Origin: Tenacibaculum agarivorans
GTDB lineage: Bacteria; Bacteroidota; Bacteroidia; Flavobacteriales; Flavobacteriaceae
Assembly: GCF_001936575.1 (NCBI RefSeq)
Contig: NZ_MSMP01000017.1
Coordinates: 47,425 to 111,424, forward strand
Reading direction: 5' to 3'
DNA length: 64,000 nucleotides
The translations under genes and the position numbers were made by a program. Shown here piece after piece: positions 1 through 7,899 of the stretch. The notes under the pieces were generated by a model. The model saw only the letters and a list, made by a program, of their open reading frames with translations, had not been told where the DNA came from and searched no databases. Position 1 is the first letter of the stretch. Every line of letters starts with the position of its first letter.

Positions 1-662
1 TATAATTTTGTACCTGGACTTAAATCTCTAAAATTTAAAATATTATTGTAAGCAGCTACTTCAGTATAATAATTACTGTCACCATAAATTTGATAGCAAA
101 TTAAAGGCAAAGTATCTCCTTCTTTTATTTCTATATAGTGAGTTAAATCGGGTGATTGATTATCTGCTTCTGTAGCAATGTCATCTGCTGAAATAGAACT
201 TTCAAAAGCTACACTTAATTTTGCTCGTAACGGCGTACCGTCACTTTGAAATAAAGTATAAGAAATATTGAGAGAGATCAATTTACATTTAAAAACTAAT
301 GTTCCCCAAGAAAGAATTAAATAGTTAGGTTCGTGAATACTACCATTATAGGTAAAACAGGTACTTTTAAACTCATCGATTTGATCTGAAACAGAAGTTG
401 ATGAAGATAATAAACTACTTAAACTACTCGTGCTTATTGCTCCAGTAGCATCAAAATAAATATCAAAAGACACCTTTTCTGGAGGTGTTCCTTTATACCA
501 AGTAGAAGTACCTGGTGAACCTACAGGTTGAAATTTATTGTACTCAATAGTGTGTTCATGTGTATATGAAGCAGGATTGATTTGTACAGTACAACTATCG
601 CCTGTTTCGCTTGAAAACTCATTATCTGAGTAAGCGGTAATGGTCATTAATTCTTTCGACAT
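1..662 (-). CDS. LysM-containing contractile injection system baseplate/tube-initiation protein (3' end outside window)
   Basis: Read by hand on the minus strand: it starts at the ATG at 662-660 (MSKELMTITAYSDNEF) and stays open for 220 codons to the window edge, so the C-terminus is missing. The N-terminal ~150 residues look like the CIS tube/baseplate family (Afp7/Pvc7-like): residues such as INPASYTHEH and the motif KGTPPEKVSFDIYFD. A LysM-like segment starts near residue 175 (IEIKEGDTLPLICYQIYG). In phage-tail-like particles this type of protein joins the inner tube to the baseplate. It follows the DUF5908-like gene directly. Function is inferred from family resemblance and position; confidence in the CIS assignment is high, in the exact subunit moderate. 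Confidence 0.8.
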   Translation of the reverse strand, partial: MSKELMTITAYSDNEFSSETGDSCTVQINPASYTHEHTIEYNKFQPVGSPGTSTWYKGTPPEKVSFDIYFDATGAISTSSLSSLLSSSTSVSDQIDEFKSTCFTYNGSIHEPNYLILSWGTLVFKCKLISLNISYTLFQSDGTPLRAKLSVAFESSISADDIATEADNQSPDLTHYIEIKEGDTLPLICYQIYGDSNYYTEVAAYNNILNFRDLSPGTKL

Positions 663-821
663 TTATCGTTCTTTAAGTTTTTGTAATTGCCTTTTTACTT
701 CTTTTTTACAAAGACTGGCTATAGTTTCTCTAATAGTATTTGTATCTAAAACTTCAGATTTTGGAGCCATAGATTCCTCAACTTTCACCTTAATAATTAA
801 TTCTCTTATTTCTATAGGCAT
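663..821 (-). CDS. DUF5908-like small contractile injection system protein, 52 aa
   Basis: A short ORF read by hand: ATG at 821-819, TAA at 665-663, 52 residues, starting MPIEIRELIIKVKVEE and ending in a basic helix (KKEVKRQLQKLKER). Its stop abuts the ATG of the LysM gene, and the tube gene upstream ends 3 bp before its start, so it is translated inside the operon. The MPIEIRELIIK start is typical of the small DUF5908 proteins that accompany CIS tube and LysM genes in Bacteroidetes; their biochemical role is not known to me. Length, start motif and tight packing make it a real gene rather than a gap. Confidence 0.75.
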   Translation of the reverse strand: MPIEIRELIIKVKVEESMAPKSEVLDTNTIRETIASLCKKEVKRQLQKLKER

Positions 822-824
822 GAT

Positions 825-1271
825 TTAAATTACTAATGAATAATCGTAAGATAACTCTAAACTTTCTATAAGAATTTCATTCTTCATAGAATCTAAAGGA
901 GAAAACTCCCATTTTACCGGCCAGGCATTTATAAAACTCCAGTTTTTTATAGGAAAACTATCTTCATCTAAAAGACTGAGAATAACGGTTTGCGTTATAA
1001 TTGTTGACGATAAACCTCCACCAATTGTAGCCTCACACCATAAGGATAATAAAGAAATACTAGAAGTAACTCCACGTTTTAAAACTAAATTTTGATATTT
1101 AGCACCTGTAGGAACTCTATGTTTAAAGCGATTTTCACCACCCTCTGCAATTTCTTCTACACCCATTTCCATAGACATACCCGATACCTCTTTAAAAGAA
1201 GTATCGGCTAAGCCTAATTCTAAGGGAAATGTAAGTCTAAAATAAAAACCTGGTAATGGGTAATCACTCAT
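825..1271 (-). CDS. Contractile injection system inner tube protein (gp19/Afp5-like), second copy
   Basis: 148 residues, usual size for the phage T4 gp19-like tail tube family. It opens with YPLPGFYFRLTFPLELGLADTS and the family phrase FKEVSGMSMEMGVEEI, followed by a KRGV segment and a C-terminal NAWPVKWEFSPLDS stretch, all shared in order with the neighbouring tube gene at 1277-1738. Such subunits stack as hexamers into the tube expelled when the sheath contracts. Two non-identical tube proteins are normal in extracellular CIS, where one often forms the first ring on the baseplate; this copy, next to the LysM gene, is the better candidate for that role (inference). Confidence 0.9.
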   Translation of the reverse strand: MSDYPLPGFYFRLTFPLELGLADTSFKEVSGMSMEMGVEEIAEGGENRFKHRVPTGAKYQNLVLKRGVTSSISLLSLWCEATIGGGLSSTIITQTVILSLLDEDSFPIKNWSFINAWPVKWEFSPLDSMKNEILIESLELSYDYSLVI

Positions 1272-1276
1272 AAATT

Positions 1277-1738
1277 TTAGCTATTTGCAATAGTTAATCC
1301 TTCATGAGCTAATTCTAAAGTTTCTACAGCCACTTCATTAGCTTCAGACTTTAAATCTGTACCAGTAATTTTTGTTGGCCAAGCATTAGTTAATGTCCAA
1401 GTCATTGTAGGTGAACCTGATTCATCTAATAACTTGATAACCACGGTTTCTCTTTTAATGGTATTCATTTTAATAGCATCATACCATTTCCAGAAATTAT
1501 TATCTTTTACAAAGACTCCTTTTTTTAGTGTTACGTTACCAAATTTAGCTAATCCAGGCATCTTAATTGTGCTGAACGTTTTACTATCTCCGTGTCTGTA
1601 TTCTACCACTTGTGTTTCGGTATCTAAACCAGAAACTTCTTGAAAAGACGCTGTGTTATCTTGAGAGCCTAAACTAACTGTGAAATAAAATTTAGTTAGT
1701 GGCCAAACTGAGCCTTGTTTTGATCCATCATCTGCCAT
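1277..1738 (-). CDS. Contractile injection system inner tube protein (gp19/Afp1-like), first copy
   Basis: 153 residues in the gp19-like tail tube family. Visible signatures are WPLTKFYFTVSLG near the N-terminus, FQEVSGLDTETQVVEYRHGDS, LKKGVFVKDN, and NAWPTKITGTDLKSEANEVAVE near the C-terminus. It lies 5 bp upstream of the second tube gene and 53 bp downstream of the sheath gene, in the same direction. Being next to the sheath and following the canonical length closely, it is probably the main tube subunit (inference). No signal peptide, as expected for a particle assembled in the cytoplasm. Confidence 0.9.
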   Translation of the reverse strand: MADDGSKQGSVWPLTKFYFTVSLGSQDNTASFQEVSGLDTETQVVEYRHGDSKTFSTIKMPGLAKFGNVTLKKGVFVKDNNFWKWYDAIKMNTIKRETVVIKLLDESGSPTMTWTLTNAWPTKITGTDLKSEANEVAVETLELAHEGLTIANS

Positions 1739-1791
1739 GATTCAATATTTTTAAATTATTTAATTATTTTTTGTTGTGAACTTTACGTTTT

Positions 1792-3459
1792 TTAACCTTT
1801 TTGCATTTCTTGTTGGAATGTAATTTCAATGAATTCAGCTGGATGAGAAACAGCTACTTTTACAGCAACAATCATTCTTCCATTTAGAATATCATCTCCG
1901 GTCATTGTACTACCTAACCCAACAGTTACAGAAAAAGCATCTGCAGGTTTTGGTCCTACTAATCCTCCTTGGTTCCATAATCCTAAAAGGAAATTAGAAA
2001 TCATACTTTTTACTGAAACCCAAGTTTTAGCATCGTTAGGAGCAAATACATAGGCACTAGCAGCTTCTTTTACTGATTGTTCTATGTAAATTAAAGTTCT
2101 TCTTACATTAATATATCTCCAGTCATTAGAGTTTCCATCTAGGGTTCTTGCTCCCCAAACTAATACTCCTTTTCCAGGGAATGAACGTATTGCACACACA
2201 GACTTTCCATCTAAAGGCATGTTTAAATCTTCCTGTGCTTTTAAATCGATTTTAATAGATGGAGCAATTACACCTTGTACACCAACATTAGCAGGTGCTA
2301 CCCAAACTCCTTCATTATTATCTACAGTAGTATAAATACCAGCCATCGCAGCACTAGGAGTCATTAAGTTTAAATGCTCTAGCATGTGCTTTAATAAAAG
2401 CTTATATGAAGAACTTAAGTTTTTAAGTACAGCGTCTGCTTTATCTCTGGTAATACCATCTGCTCCTGGTTTAGCAGCAAATAAGGCATTGATATATTTT
2501 ACAATAGGATTCGGAGAACTATTTCCTGTTTTAGGATCTACTACATTTGGAAATTCAGCATTTAACATCGCTTTTACTGTAGTGTAACTTCCTTGTGCAA
2601 TATTGTTGTAAGAAATATCGGTTAATTGATTTACAGTAGTATGTAACCAAGGATAATATACCGCAGCATAACTGTTAAACTTAGGCAAAGTTGGTTCAAC
2701 TGCATTTCTAAAAGCTTCTACGCTGGTAGTACCTACCAATGGCTCAGAATATCCACCAGGTACATCAAGTAAAGCAACTCTTGTTGCTAATGCTCCACAG
2801 TGATTAATTAATTGTCCTTGTAATGTATAACATAAAGCATACTTTTTAGCTAATTCAGTTTCAGTAGGATCCATTAATTCTACTGAGTCTGGAATAACAA
2901 TCATGGTAGGCTCAGTTTCTTTTTCTAATACTGTTAAGGCATCTGTAAAAGGATCAGTAGATGTTAATCCAGTTAAAGAATAATCATAAGCTCCTGTAGA
3001 TACTACATAACAAGTACCACCACCATTTTCGTAGAAAAATTTGATAGCACTGTATAGTCTATAGTTTACAGTACTAGTTGCTAAACCATAACCGTTAGCA
3101 CCGATATAGAAATCAGGTGTTACCGTACTTTTAGTATCAGCTTGCGGAGTAGCTTTAGCAGCATCTCCCTTCTTTTTTGAAGGATCTGTGGCAGCAGCGG
3201 CTTTAGGAGCTGGAGCATTAGCTGGTACTTGAGTTACATTAAATTGAATTTGAGGAGGTTTACTTCCAAAGATAGCATTAAACTCGGCTAGCGAAGTAAT
3301 TCTTACAGCTTTGTTTACAAGGTCTTTACCATTGTAACTTGTGTTTCCCGTGTATCCTATAAATGCAGGAATCGCGGTTGGAACAGGCACAACAGCATTA
3401 CCAAAAGCATCCAATTCTTGGATGTAAACTCCTGGTGTTTTCATTTCTGTTACTGACAT
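1792..3459 (-). CDS. Contractile injection system sheath protein
   Basis: 555 residues, tail sheath family. The N-terminus MKTPGVYIQELDAFGNAVVPVPTAIPAFIGYT is the classic sheath opening, and the C-terminal third carries the conserved core (PGKGVLVWGARTLDG, RYINVRRTLIYIEQSV, then TFQQEM at the end). Residues ~88-115 form an Ala/Lys/Pro-rich low-complexity insertion (APKAAAATDPSKKKG) between the N-terminal arm and the main domain, probably surface-exposed. The sheath polymerises around the tube and contracts to drive it through a target membrane. It is followed by the two tube genes. Size is large for a single-copy sheath, consistent with an extra outer domain. Confidence 0.95.
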   Translation of the reverse strand: MSVTEMKTPGVYIQELDAFGNAVVPVPTAIPAFIGYTGNTSYNGKDLVNKAVRITSLAEFNAIFGSKPPQIQFNVTQVPANAPAPKAAAATDPSKKKGDAAKATPQADTKSTVTPDFYIGANGYGLATSTVNYRLYSAIKFFYENGGGTCYVVSTGAYDYSLTGLTSTDPFTDALTVLEKETEPTMIVIPDSVELMDPTETELAKKYALCYTLQGQLINHCGALATRVALLDVPGGYSEPLVGTTSVEAFRNAVEPTLPKFNSYAAVYYPWLHTTVNQLTDISYNNIAQGSYTTVKAMLNAEFPNVVDPKTGNSSPNPIVKYINALFAAKPGADGITRDKADAVLKNLSSSYKLLLKHMLEHLNLMTPSAAMAGIYTTVDNNEGVWVAPANVGVQGVIAPSIKIDLKAQEDLNMPLDGKSVCAIRSFPGKGVLVWGARTLDGNSNDWRYINVRRTLIYIEQSVKEAASAYVFAPNDAKTWVSVKSMISNFLLGLWNQGGLVGPKPADAFSVTVGLGSTMTGDDILNGRMIVAVKVAVSHPAEFIEITFQQEMQKG

Positions 3460-3477
3460 TCTTCTTGTTTTTAAAGG

Positions 3478-4506
3478 TTAGACATAAATTATTGATTGAG
3501 AATAATAAGTATCCTCGTCATTTTTACTTTTGATTTTAATAGAGTTTGCGTTAGGAACAGGGATTTTTAAATCGTGTTCTATAAGCACATCAGAAAACTG
3601 ATTCATATACTGTATCTTAAGAAGAGGATGCGCTTTAGTTTTTTGGTAGAACTTTAAAGGTTGTTCAGACACAAAAACATAAGATTCTCCATGTTCTTGA
3701 AATACTACTTTTTTTTCTGGAGGAGAATATGTTTCATTTCCTCCGCTATCAATGCTAATATTTTTAATTTCTATTTTTTTATATTCTGGAATTACAACAA
3801 CATATTCTCTAAATGCAGCTCGAGCACTAAAATTTATATTCATTTTAGGTAAAGTATTCTCTTTAAGTGATTCTCGAATATTTCTCATATTTATATGTAA
3901 AATTCCTAGAGAATGTAGAGATGGCATTGTAGAGGTTGCATAAAATTTATTTTGCAAAATATTATTGATCCATAACTCATATTGTCCACTACCAAAAGCA
4001 CTAAGATTAATTGGTATGGTACTTTCACCTTTTTGAGAAGTATAGTTGACAATATTTTGACTTTTATATTTTACAGCAATGGTGTTAGATTGTAGTTTAT
4101 CAACTTTTAAATTAAATGATAAAGGTTGAATAGTGATTTTTGTTGTTGGTGATATAGAAATCTTTTCATTAAATCGATTGGTAATATCATCATTCGTAAA
4201 GTAATGGGTTACATGTTCATCCTTTAAATGTTCAATGTCTGAATAGTTATAGAAATAAGGATCAGTATTTTCTACATAGAAAAATAAATCTTCTGCATTA
4301 TCCAATTCTTCCCATATTTCTTTTGTTTCTGGTACTTCAATGAAGCATTTGAATTCATTTTTGTCCTTTTGAAAACGAATGCGGTAGTTTTTTATGGTTT
4401 TTAAGGAGTCCTGTACAGGAATTAAATTAAAAACAGTACACTCTTGATTAGGAAAATAATCATGATTAAATAGTAAAGAAAACCAATGTTTGTAAGTTTT
4501 ATTCAT
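3478..4506 (-). CDS. Unrecognised protein of the contractile injection operon
   Basis: 342 residues; I do not recognise a family. It has no signal peptide or membrane segment, starts MNKTYKHWFSLLFNHDYFP, is rich in Asn, Lys, Ile and aromatic residues, and shows alternating hydrophobic stretches typical of beta structure. The last ~100 residues read like a beta domain (REYVVVIPEYKKIEIKN, then VVFQEHGESYVFVSEQPLKF). It lies 6 bp downstream of the Pvc16-type gene and 18 bp upstream of the sheath gene, so it is co-transcribed with structural genes. A structural or assembly role is plausible from context only. Confidence 0.6.
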   Translation of the reverse strand: MNKTYKHWFSLLFNHDYFPNQECTVFNLIPVQDSLKTIKNYRIRFQKDKNEFKCFIEVPETKEIWEELDNAEDLFFYVENTDPYFYNYSDIEHLKDEHVTHYFTNDDITNRFNEKISISPTTKITIQPLSFNLKVDKLQSNTIAVKYKSQNIVNYTSQKGESTIPINLSAFGSGQYELWINNILQNKFYATSTMPSLHSLGILHINMRNIRESLKENTLPKMNINFSARAAFREYVVVIPEYKKIEIKNISIDSGGNETYSPPEKKVVFQEHGESYVFVSEQPLKFYQKTKAHPLLKIQYMNQFSDVLIEHDLKIPVPNANSIKIKSKNDEDTYYSQSIIYV

Positions 4507-4512
4507 AGTTTT

Positions 4513-5091
4513 CTATTTTTTTTGAGCGCCAGCTCCTGAATTATTAATACCGCTTACTTGTTCTATGATACGACCTTTTTGAATACTGATCATACGAACT
4601 TTATATACCATTGAAGGAACATATTTAGCACCAATTCCACTCCAAACATGACTGAGTTCTTGGATAGGAACATTGTAGATTTGGAATATTAAACGTTCTA
4701 CAGATTCGTCTAAATCAGGATGAGTACTTGGTGTAAAAACTTTGGTTGCTTGTAGTGTACCTATAACCGCAGAAAGCATTTTCAATGCTTCAATATAATT
4801 ATCTGAATTATAATTTGCTGAAATTAATAAATACATATTCAGATATACAGGAGGATTCATTTTATTGAATGTTCCTCTTCCTGTGTTATGATATTCTTGA
4901 GTGTTTTTAACTGCTTTTTCTTGTTCAAGGTTAATAACAGAAAGAATAATTTTATTTTCTATGTTTTGTGTAATACTTCCATCTAGGTTAATAAGGCTAC
5001 TCACCATTACAATATCTTCCGTAAGTCCGAAAGACATTTTTAGTTCTTTGTTTAGTAAGTCGCGAATAAATATTAATACCCTATCTAACAT
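4513..5091 (-). CDS. DUF4255/Pvc16-type tail terminator (cap) protein
   Basis: 192 residues. The N-terminal stretch MLDRVLIFIRDLLNKELKMSFG followed by IVMVSSLINLDGSITQNIENKIILSVINLEQE and a PPVYLNMYLLISANY segment are the pattern of the Pvc16/Afp16 N-terminal domain. These proteins cap the end of the sheath-tube complex and fix its length. A Pro/Asp segment (TPSTHPDLDESV, ~140-151) precedes a C-terminal part with the typical WSGIGAKYVPSMVYKVRMISIQ. It lies 6 bp downstream of the small membrane gene. The terminator assignment is well supported by sequence and by neighbours. Confidence 0.88.
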   Translation of the reverse strand: MLDRVLIFIRDLLNKELKMSFGLTEDIVMVSSLINLDGSITQNIENKIILSVINLEQEKAVKNTQEYHNTGRGTFNKMNPPVYLNMYLLISANYNSDNYIEALKMLSAVIGTLQATKVFTPSTHPDLDESVERLIFQIYNVPIQELSHVWSGIGAKYVPSMVYKVRMISIQKGRIIEQVSGINNSGAGAQKK

Positions 5092-5097
5092 ATATTA

Positions 5098-5439
5098 CTA
5101 CTTTTTGTCGTTTACTAATGTTTTTATAGCATTCACTACTGTTCTGGAAAAATACATTCCGACCACGCAAATCGAGAATATTAGCGTAAATGCTGGACGT
5201 CTAAAGGTTATAATTTCTGAAACATCTTCAATATCTTTTGATAATTGCTGATTTAAAATCTGAGCTTCTGAACTTACTACGTAAGCTAAGATTAATGAAA
5301 TGGGTATACTTATGATCAATACAAAAAGTAACCATAACAGCTCTTTTGCCATAATTTTTTTTATGATTTTGACTACTTTTTTTACTTTGCCAAAATCATC
5401 TTTCACTGCTTTTTCTTTTGTACTCAAACTACTTTTCAC
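5098..5439 (-). CDS. Small two-helix inner-membrane protein of the CIS operon
   Basis: 113 residues; family not recognised. A basic N-terminus (KKVVKIIKKIMAKE) leads into a first membrane helix around residues 34-55 (LLWLLFVLIISIPISLIL), a ~30-residue loop rich in Gln/Glu/Ser, and a second helix around 82-102 (FTLIFSICVVGMYF), ending in a basic tail. The predicted topology places both ends in the cytoplasm. Its ATG overlaps the stop of the GH18-like gene by 4 bp, which implies translational coupling. Together the two proteins could form a membrane platform or exit device for the injection particle; this is inference from position. Confidence 0.7.
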   Translation of the reverse strand: MKSSLSTKEKAVKDDFGKVKKVVKIIKKIMAKELLWLLFVLIISIPISLILAYVVSSEAQILNQQLSKDIEDVSEIITFRRPAFTLIFSICVVGMYFSRTVVNAIKTLVNDKK

Positions 5440-7262
5440 GGTAAATCTTTTTCTTTACGTTCTATGAATTTATCGATGAGATAAAAAGAATATGCCCCTA
5501 ATAAAAAGCCTATAATTAATAATACACTTCCATCATTAATCCAGTGTAGCATTCTAAAGATTACTACAGTTAATAGTAATACTACACCTGTATAGTATTT
5601 CCTTAAGTTAGCATTATTAAAAAAGTTATTTCTGGTGTTTTCTGAAAGCATTGCAATCACAAAACCAACACAAGCAAAAAACAAAACAAAACACATAATA
5701 TATAATAGTACTGTTTTATAATCTGTTACTTTTACAAGCTTTTTTTCTACTCTATTTATTTTACTATTGGGATCTGTAAGTCCTAATCCATCTACAATTT
5801 TAGTTACTACTGTAGGAGAAGATGAAGAAGCATTGGATGATGAATTTGCTGGTTGATTTCCACTTCCACTGGAAACAGTATTATTTTGTTGATTTCCTCC
5901 AGTTCCATTACTATTGTTCGTTGTAGTGGTAGAGGACGCGCCTTCCACAGTGGTAGTTTGATCATTACTTAATTTAGGCGCTCCTAATTCTTTATAAATC
6001 ACTTCCCAAAAATCATTATATCCTCGAGCATACCCTAAAGCCCATATTCCAAGACCACGGAGTTTCTTTTGTTTTATGAGATTAGTTTTTATAGTAAAAG
6101 AAGAATCATTTTCGAACCAACATTGTCTGTAGGTATTTTTACTTCCTTTTATTTTATAAACACTATAAGCACTTTTACTTACATCATCTATGTAAACCGC
6201 TTCATTTTTTTCAATATTAGATTTAATATAGCTATAAGTTCTGCTTCCTAAATAACTTTTTACTTTCGATTTTAAATCTAAATTTTTGGTTTCCCAGAGA
6301 CTACCATAGGTAGGTAGAGCTAGAATTATTTTAGAACTAGCAATATGACTGGTATAATAATCTACAGAGTTTGTTAAGTTAAAAGGTTCCCAAGTTTTAG
6401 CACTTTCCAAAGGAGCAACTGGTCCAGCAACTTTACTACCTTTTCCGTAGTAATCATATCCCATAATTACAAAACAGTCAATTGCTTTATCTATAGCTTT
6501 AAAATCAATAGACTTACTCCAGTTTACATTGGGTACAGAAAGGTAAATCTGGTATTTTTTATTCGCTGCTTTTAAACGATTAGATAAGTTGAGTAAAAAG
6601 CTAGTATATTCACTTTTTTCATTTTTAGAGACACCTTCAAAATCAATACAAACTCCATCAGAGTCACGTTTAGCGAGGAGTTTAATGAGATTATCAATAA
6701 GTGTATCTATGGCATCAGGGTTTTTTAAGAATTTTTTGTTATTTCTAATTCCAAAATTACTTACAGTAAGTAAAACCCTTTTCCCTTTTTGAGCTTTTAT
6801 AGAATCTATTAAACCTGTTGTTTCCCAATCATGAGTTGAAATGGGATGTCCAGTTTTAGGATTTACTTCATAAGAGAAATAAGCTACTGTTGAAAGTAAA
6901 GAAAAATTGATGTTTTTATAATAATCTTTTTCCCAGTAAGGATACCAACCAAAAACTTCATATTTCAACTTAAAGTCATGTGAACTCTCAAAAAGTTTTG
7001 ATTCTAGTTTGTCAATTTTAGTGATAAAGGTTGATGACTGTTTGTCTTTTAAAACCTTATGATGTTGGTGAATAAATTTTCGTGCTTGTTTAGCAGAATC
7101 GTTATGTTTAAAAAGGCTTTGTAAAAATTTTCCAACTTTCGTTTTCTTCTTTACTTGTTGAGGGGTATCTTGAAATAATACGCCAATATCACCCGCAGAA
7201 TATGCGTCAATATTCTTAAAAAGAAGCAAAAGAAAAACTAAAAAAGCGTTCCTGTAATTCAT
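5436..7262 (-). CDS. Membrane-anchored GH18-like glycosidase opening the CIS operon
   Basis: 608 residues. A signal sequence covers ~1-22 (FLVFLLLLF core). A GH18 TIM barrel of the chitinase/YaaH type spans ~100-430: VFGWYPYWEKD at the start, the catalytic DGVCIDFE at 202-209 with D207 and E209 as the expected catalytic pair, MGYDYYGKG near 267, and GIWALGYARGYNDFW near the end. A Ser/Thr/Asn/Gly linker (~437-485) then leads to three hydrophobic helices at about 516-540, 556-576 and 578-598. The fold predicts cleavage of peptidoglycan or chitin-like chains outside the inner membrane. As first gene of the CIS operon it may open the cell wall for release or anchoring of the particle (inference). 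Confidence 0.85.
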   Translation of the reverse strand: MNYRNAFLVFLLLLFKNIDAYSAGDIGVLFQDTPQQVKKKTKVGKFLQSLFKHNDSAKQARKFIHQHHKVLKDKQSSTFITKIDKLESKLFESSHDFKLKYEVFGWYPYWEKDYYKNINFSLLSTVAYFSYEVNPKTGHPISTHDWETTGLIDSIKAQKGKRVLLTVSNFGIRNNKKFLKNPDAIDTLIDNLIKLLAKRDSDGVCIDFEGVSKNEKSEYTSFLLNLSNRLKAANKKYQIYLSVPNVNWSKSIDFKAIDKAIDCFVIMGYDYYGKGSKVAGPVAPLESAKTWEPFNLTNSVDYYTSHIASSKIILALPTYGSLWETKNLDLKSKVKSYLGSRTYSYIKSNIEKNEAVYIDDVSKSAYSVYKIKGSKNTYRQCWFENDSSFTIKTNLIKQKKLRGLGIWALGYARGYNDFWEVIYKELGAPKLSNDQTTTVEGASSTTTTNNSNGTGGNQQNNTVSSGSGNQPANSSSNASSSSPTVVTKIVDGLGLTDPNSKINRVEKKLVKVTDYKTVLLYIMCFVLFFACVGFVIAMLSENTRNNFFNNANLRKYYTGVVLLLTVVIFRMLHWINDGSVLLIIGFLLGAYSFYLIDKFIERKEKDLP

Positions 7263-7324
7263 TATTAATTATCATTATATATCACAACTCTTAACTTAAT
7301 ATGAATCATGATACATTAGTATAA

Positions 7325-7355
7325 CACAATATATATGTAGAATAATTTCTACAAA
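7325..7355 (-). promoter_or_regulatory. Candidate promoter with internal dyad for the CIS operon
   Basis: On the minus strand TTTG (7355-7352) and TATATTG (7334-7328) lie about 17-18 bp apart, close to the Bacteroidetes TTTG / TAnnTTTG pattern, ~65 bp upstream of the GH18-like start. Between them is a perfect dyad TGTAGAA-TAAT-TTCTACA (7336-7353), a plausible operator. The -7 element lacks one T of the consensus, so this is a tentative call. Confidence 0.35.
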
Positions 7356-7663
7356 TAATATTGCTATATGGCTAGATAAAGAATTATGAGGGCAATAAAT
7401 TCAAGAATTTTCTGAAGTCTTAAATATTATTTGGCTGTAAATCAGGGGCAATTCTATATATATCTAGAAACTCTGAGTAAATATAGTTAAATTTTGAAAA
7501 GTTTAGTTAATTCTTGTAGGAGAAATAAGTGAGGAACGTAATTATATATCATATAAAGAGGTTCATTTATCTGAAATATTTCCTAACTAAATCAAAAATT
7601 CTATAATAAAAGTAAATCTTATGTCAGAGTGAGGAGGAGGATTAATTATTTAGCTTGCTAATT
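7356..7663. other. Non-coding interval upstream of the CIS operon
   Basis: About 300 bp of AT-rich sequence with stops in all frames. I see no ORF, repeat or RNA gene in it. It separates the CIS promoter region from the terminator of the small lipoprotein gene. Confidence 0.5.
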
Positions 7664-7702
7664 AAAAAAGAGAAACTCATTTTAGCATGGTTTCTCTTTT
7701 TT
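7664..7702 (-). terminator. Rho-independent terminator of the small lipoprotein gene
   Basis: A perfect 13-bp stem (AAAAAAGAGAAAC at 7664-7676, GTTTCTCTTTTTT at 7690-7702) with a 13-nt loop. It lies ~40 bp past the stop of the minus-strand lipoprotein gene at 7741; the A/T ends supply a U-tract on either strand. Confidence 0.75.
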
Positions 7703-7740
7703 ATTTTATTATTTAAGATTGTAAACTAACTTAAATAGAC

Positions 7741-7899
7741 CTAATATTTACCTCTTTTCTTCGAATATTTATTAGAAGAAACATTCGGAGGTAATTCGTT
7801 TTTAGTTTCATTTTTAGAAGCTTGCTTTGTTGTGGTATTAGTACTAGCACAAGCACTTAAAAAGAGAATGATAATTAAGAATGAATAAATTTTTTTCAT
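7741..7899 (-). CDS. Small lipoprotein, 52 aa
   Basis: Read by hand: ATG at 7899-7897, TAG at 7743-7741. The protein begins MKKIYSFLIIILFLSACAST, a textbook lipoprotein signal with lipobox LSAC and lipidated Cys17. The mature part is only 35 residues, Thr/Asn/Lys-rich, ending in a basic tail (NKYSKKRGKY). No family recognised. It has its own terminator downstream and an AT-rich upstream region, so it looks monocistronic. Tiny membrane-anchored peptides like this are common in Bacteroidetes but rarely annotated; a role cannot be read from sequence. Confidence 0.7.
   Translation of the reverse strand: MKKIYSFLIIILFLSACASTNTTTKQASKNETKNELPPNVSSNKYSKKRGKY

Noticed and set aside
640..828. Plus-strand 62-codon open frame
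   Set aside because: It is the antisense of the DUF5908-like gene, which has clear family features and operon packing.
3180..3245. Ala/Lys/Pro-rich stretch in the sheath as a frameshift or insertion
   Set aside because: The frame stays open and flanking sheath motifs are intact on both sides; it is a low-complexity surface insertion.
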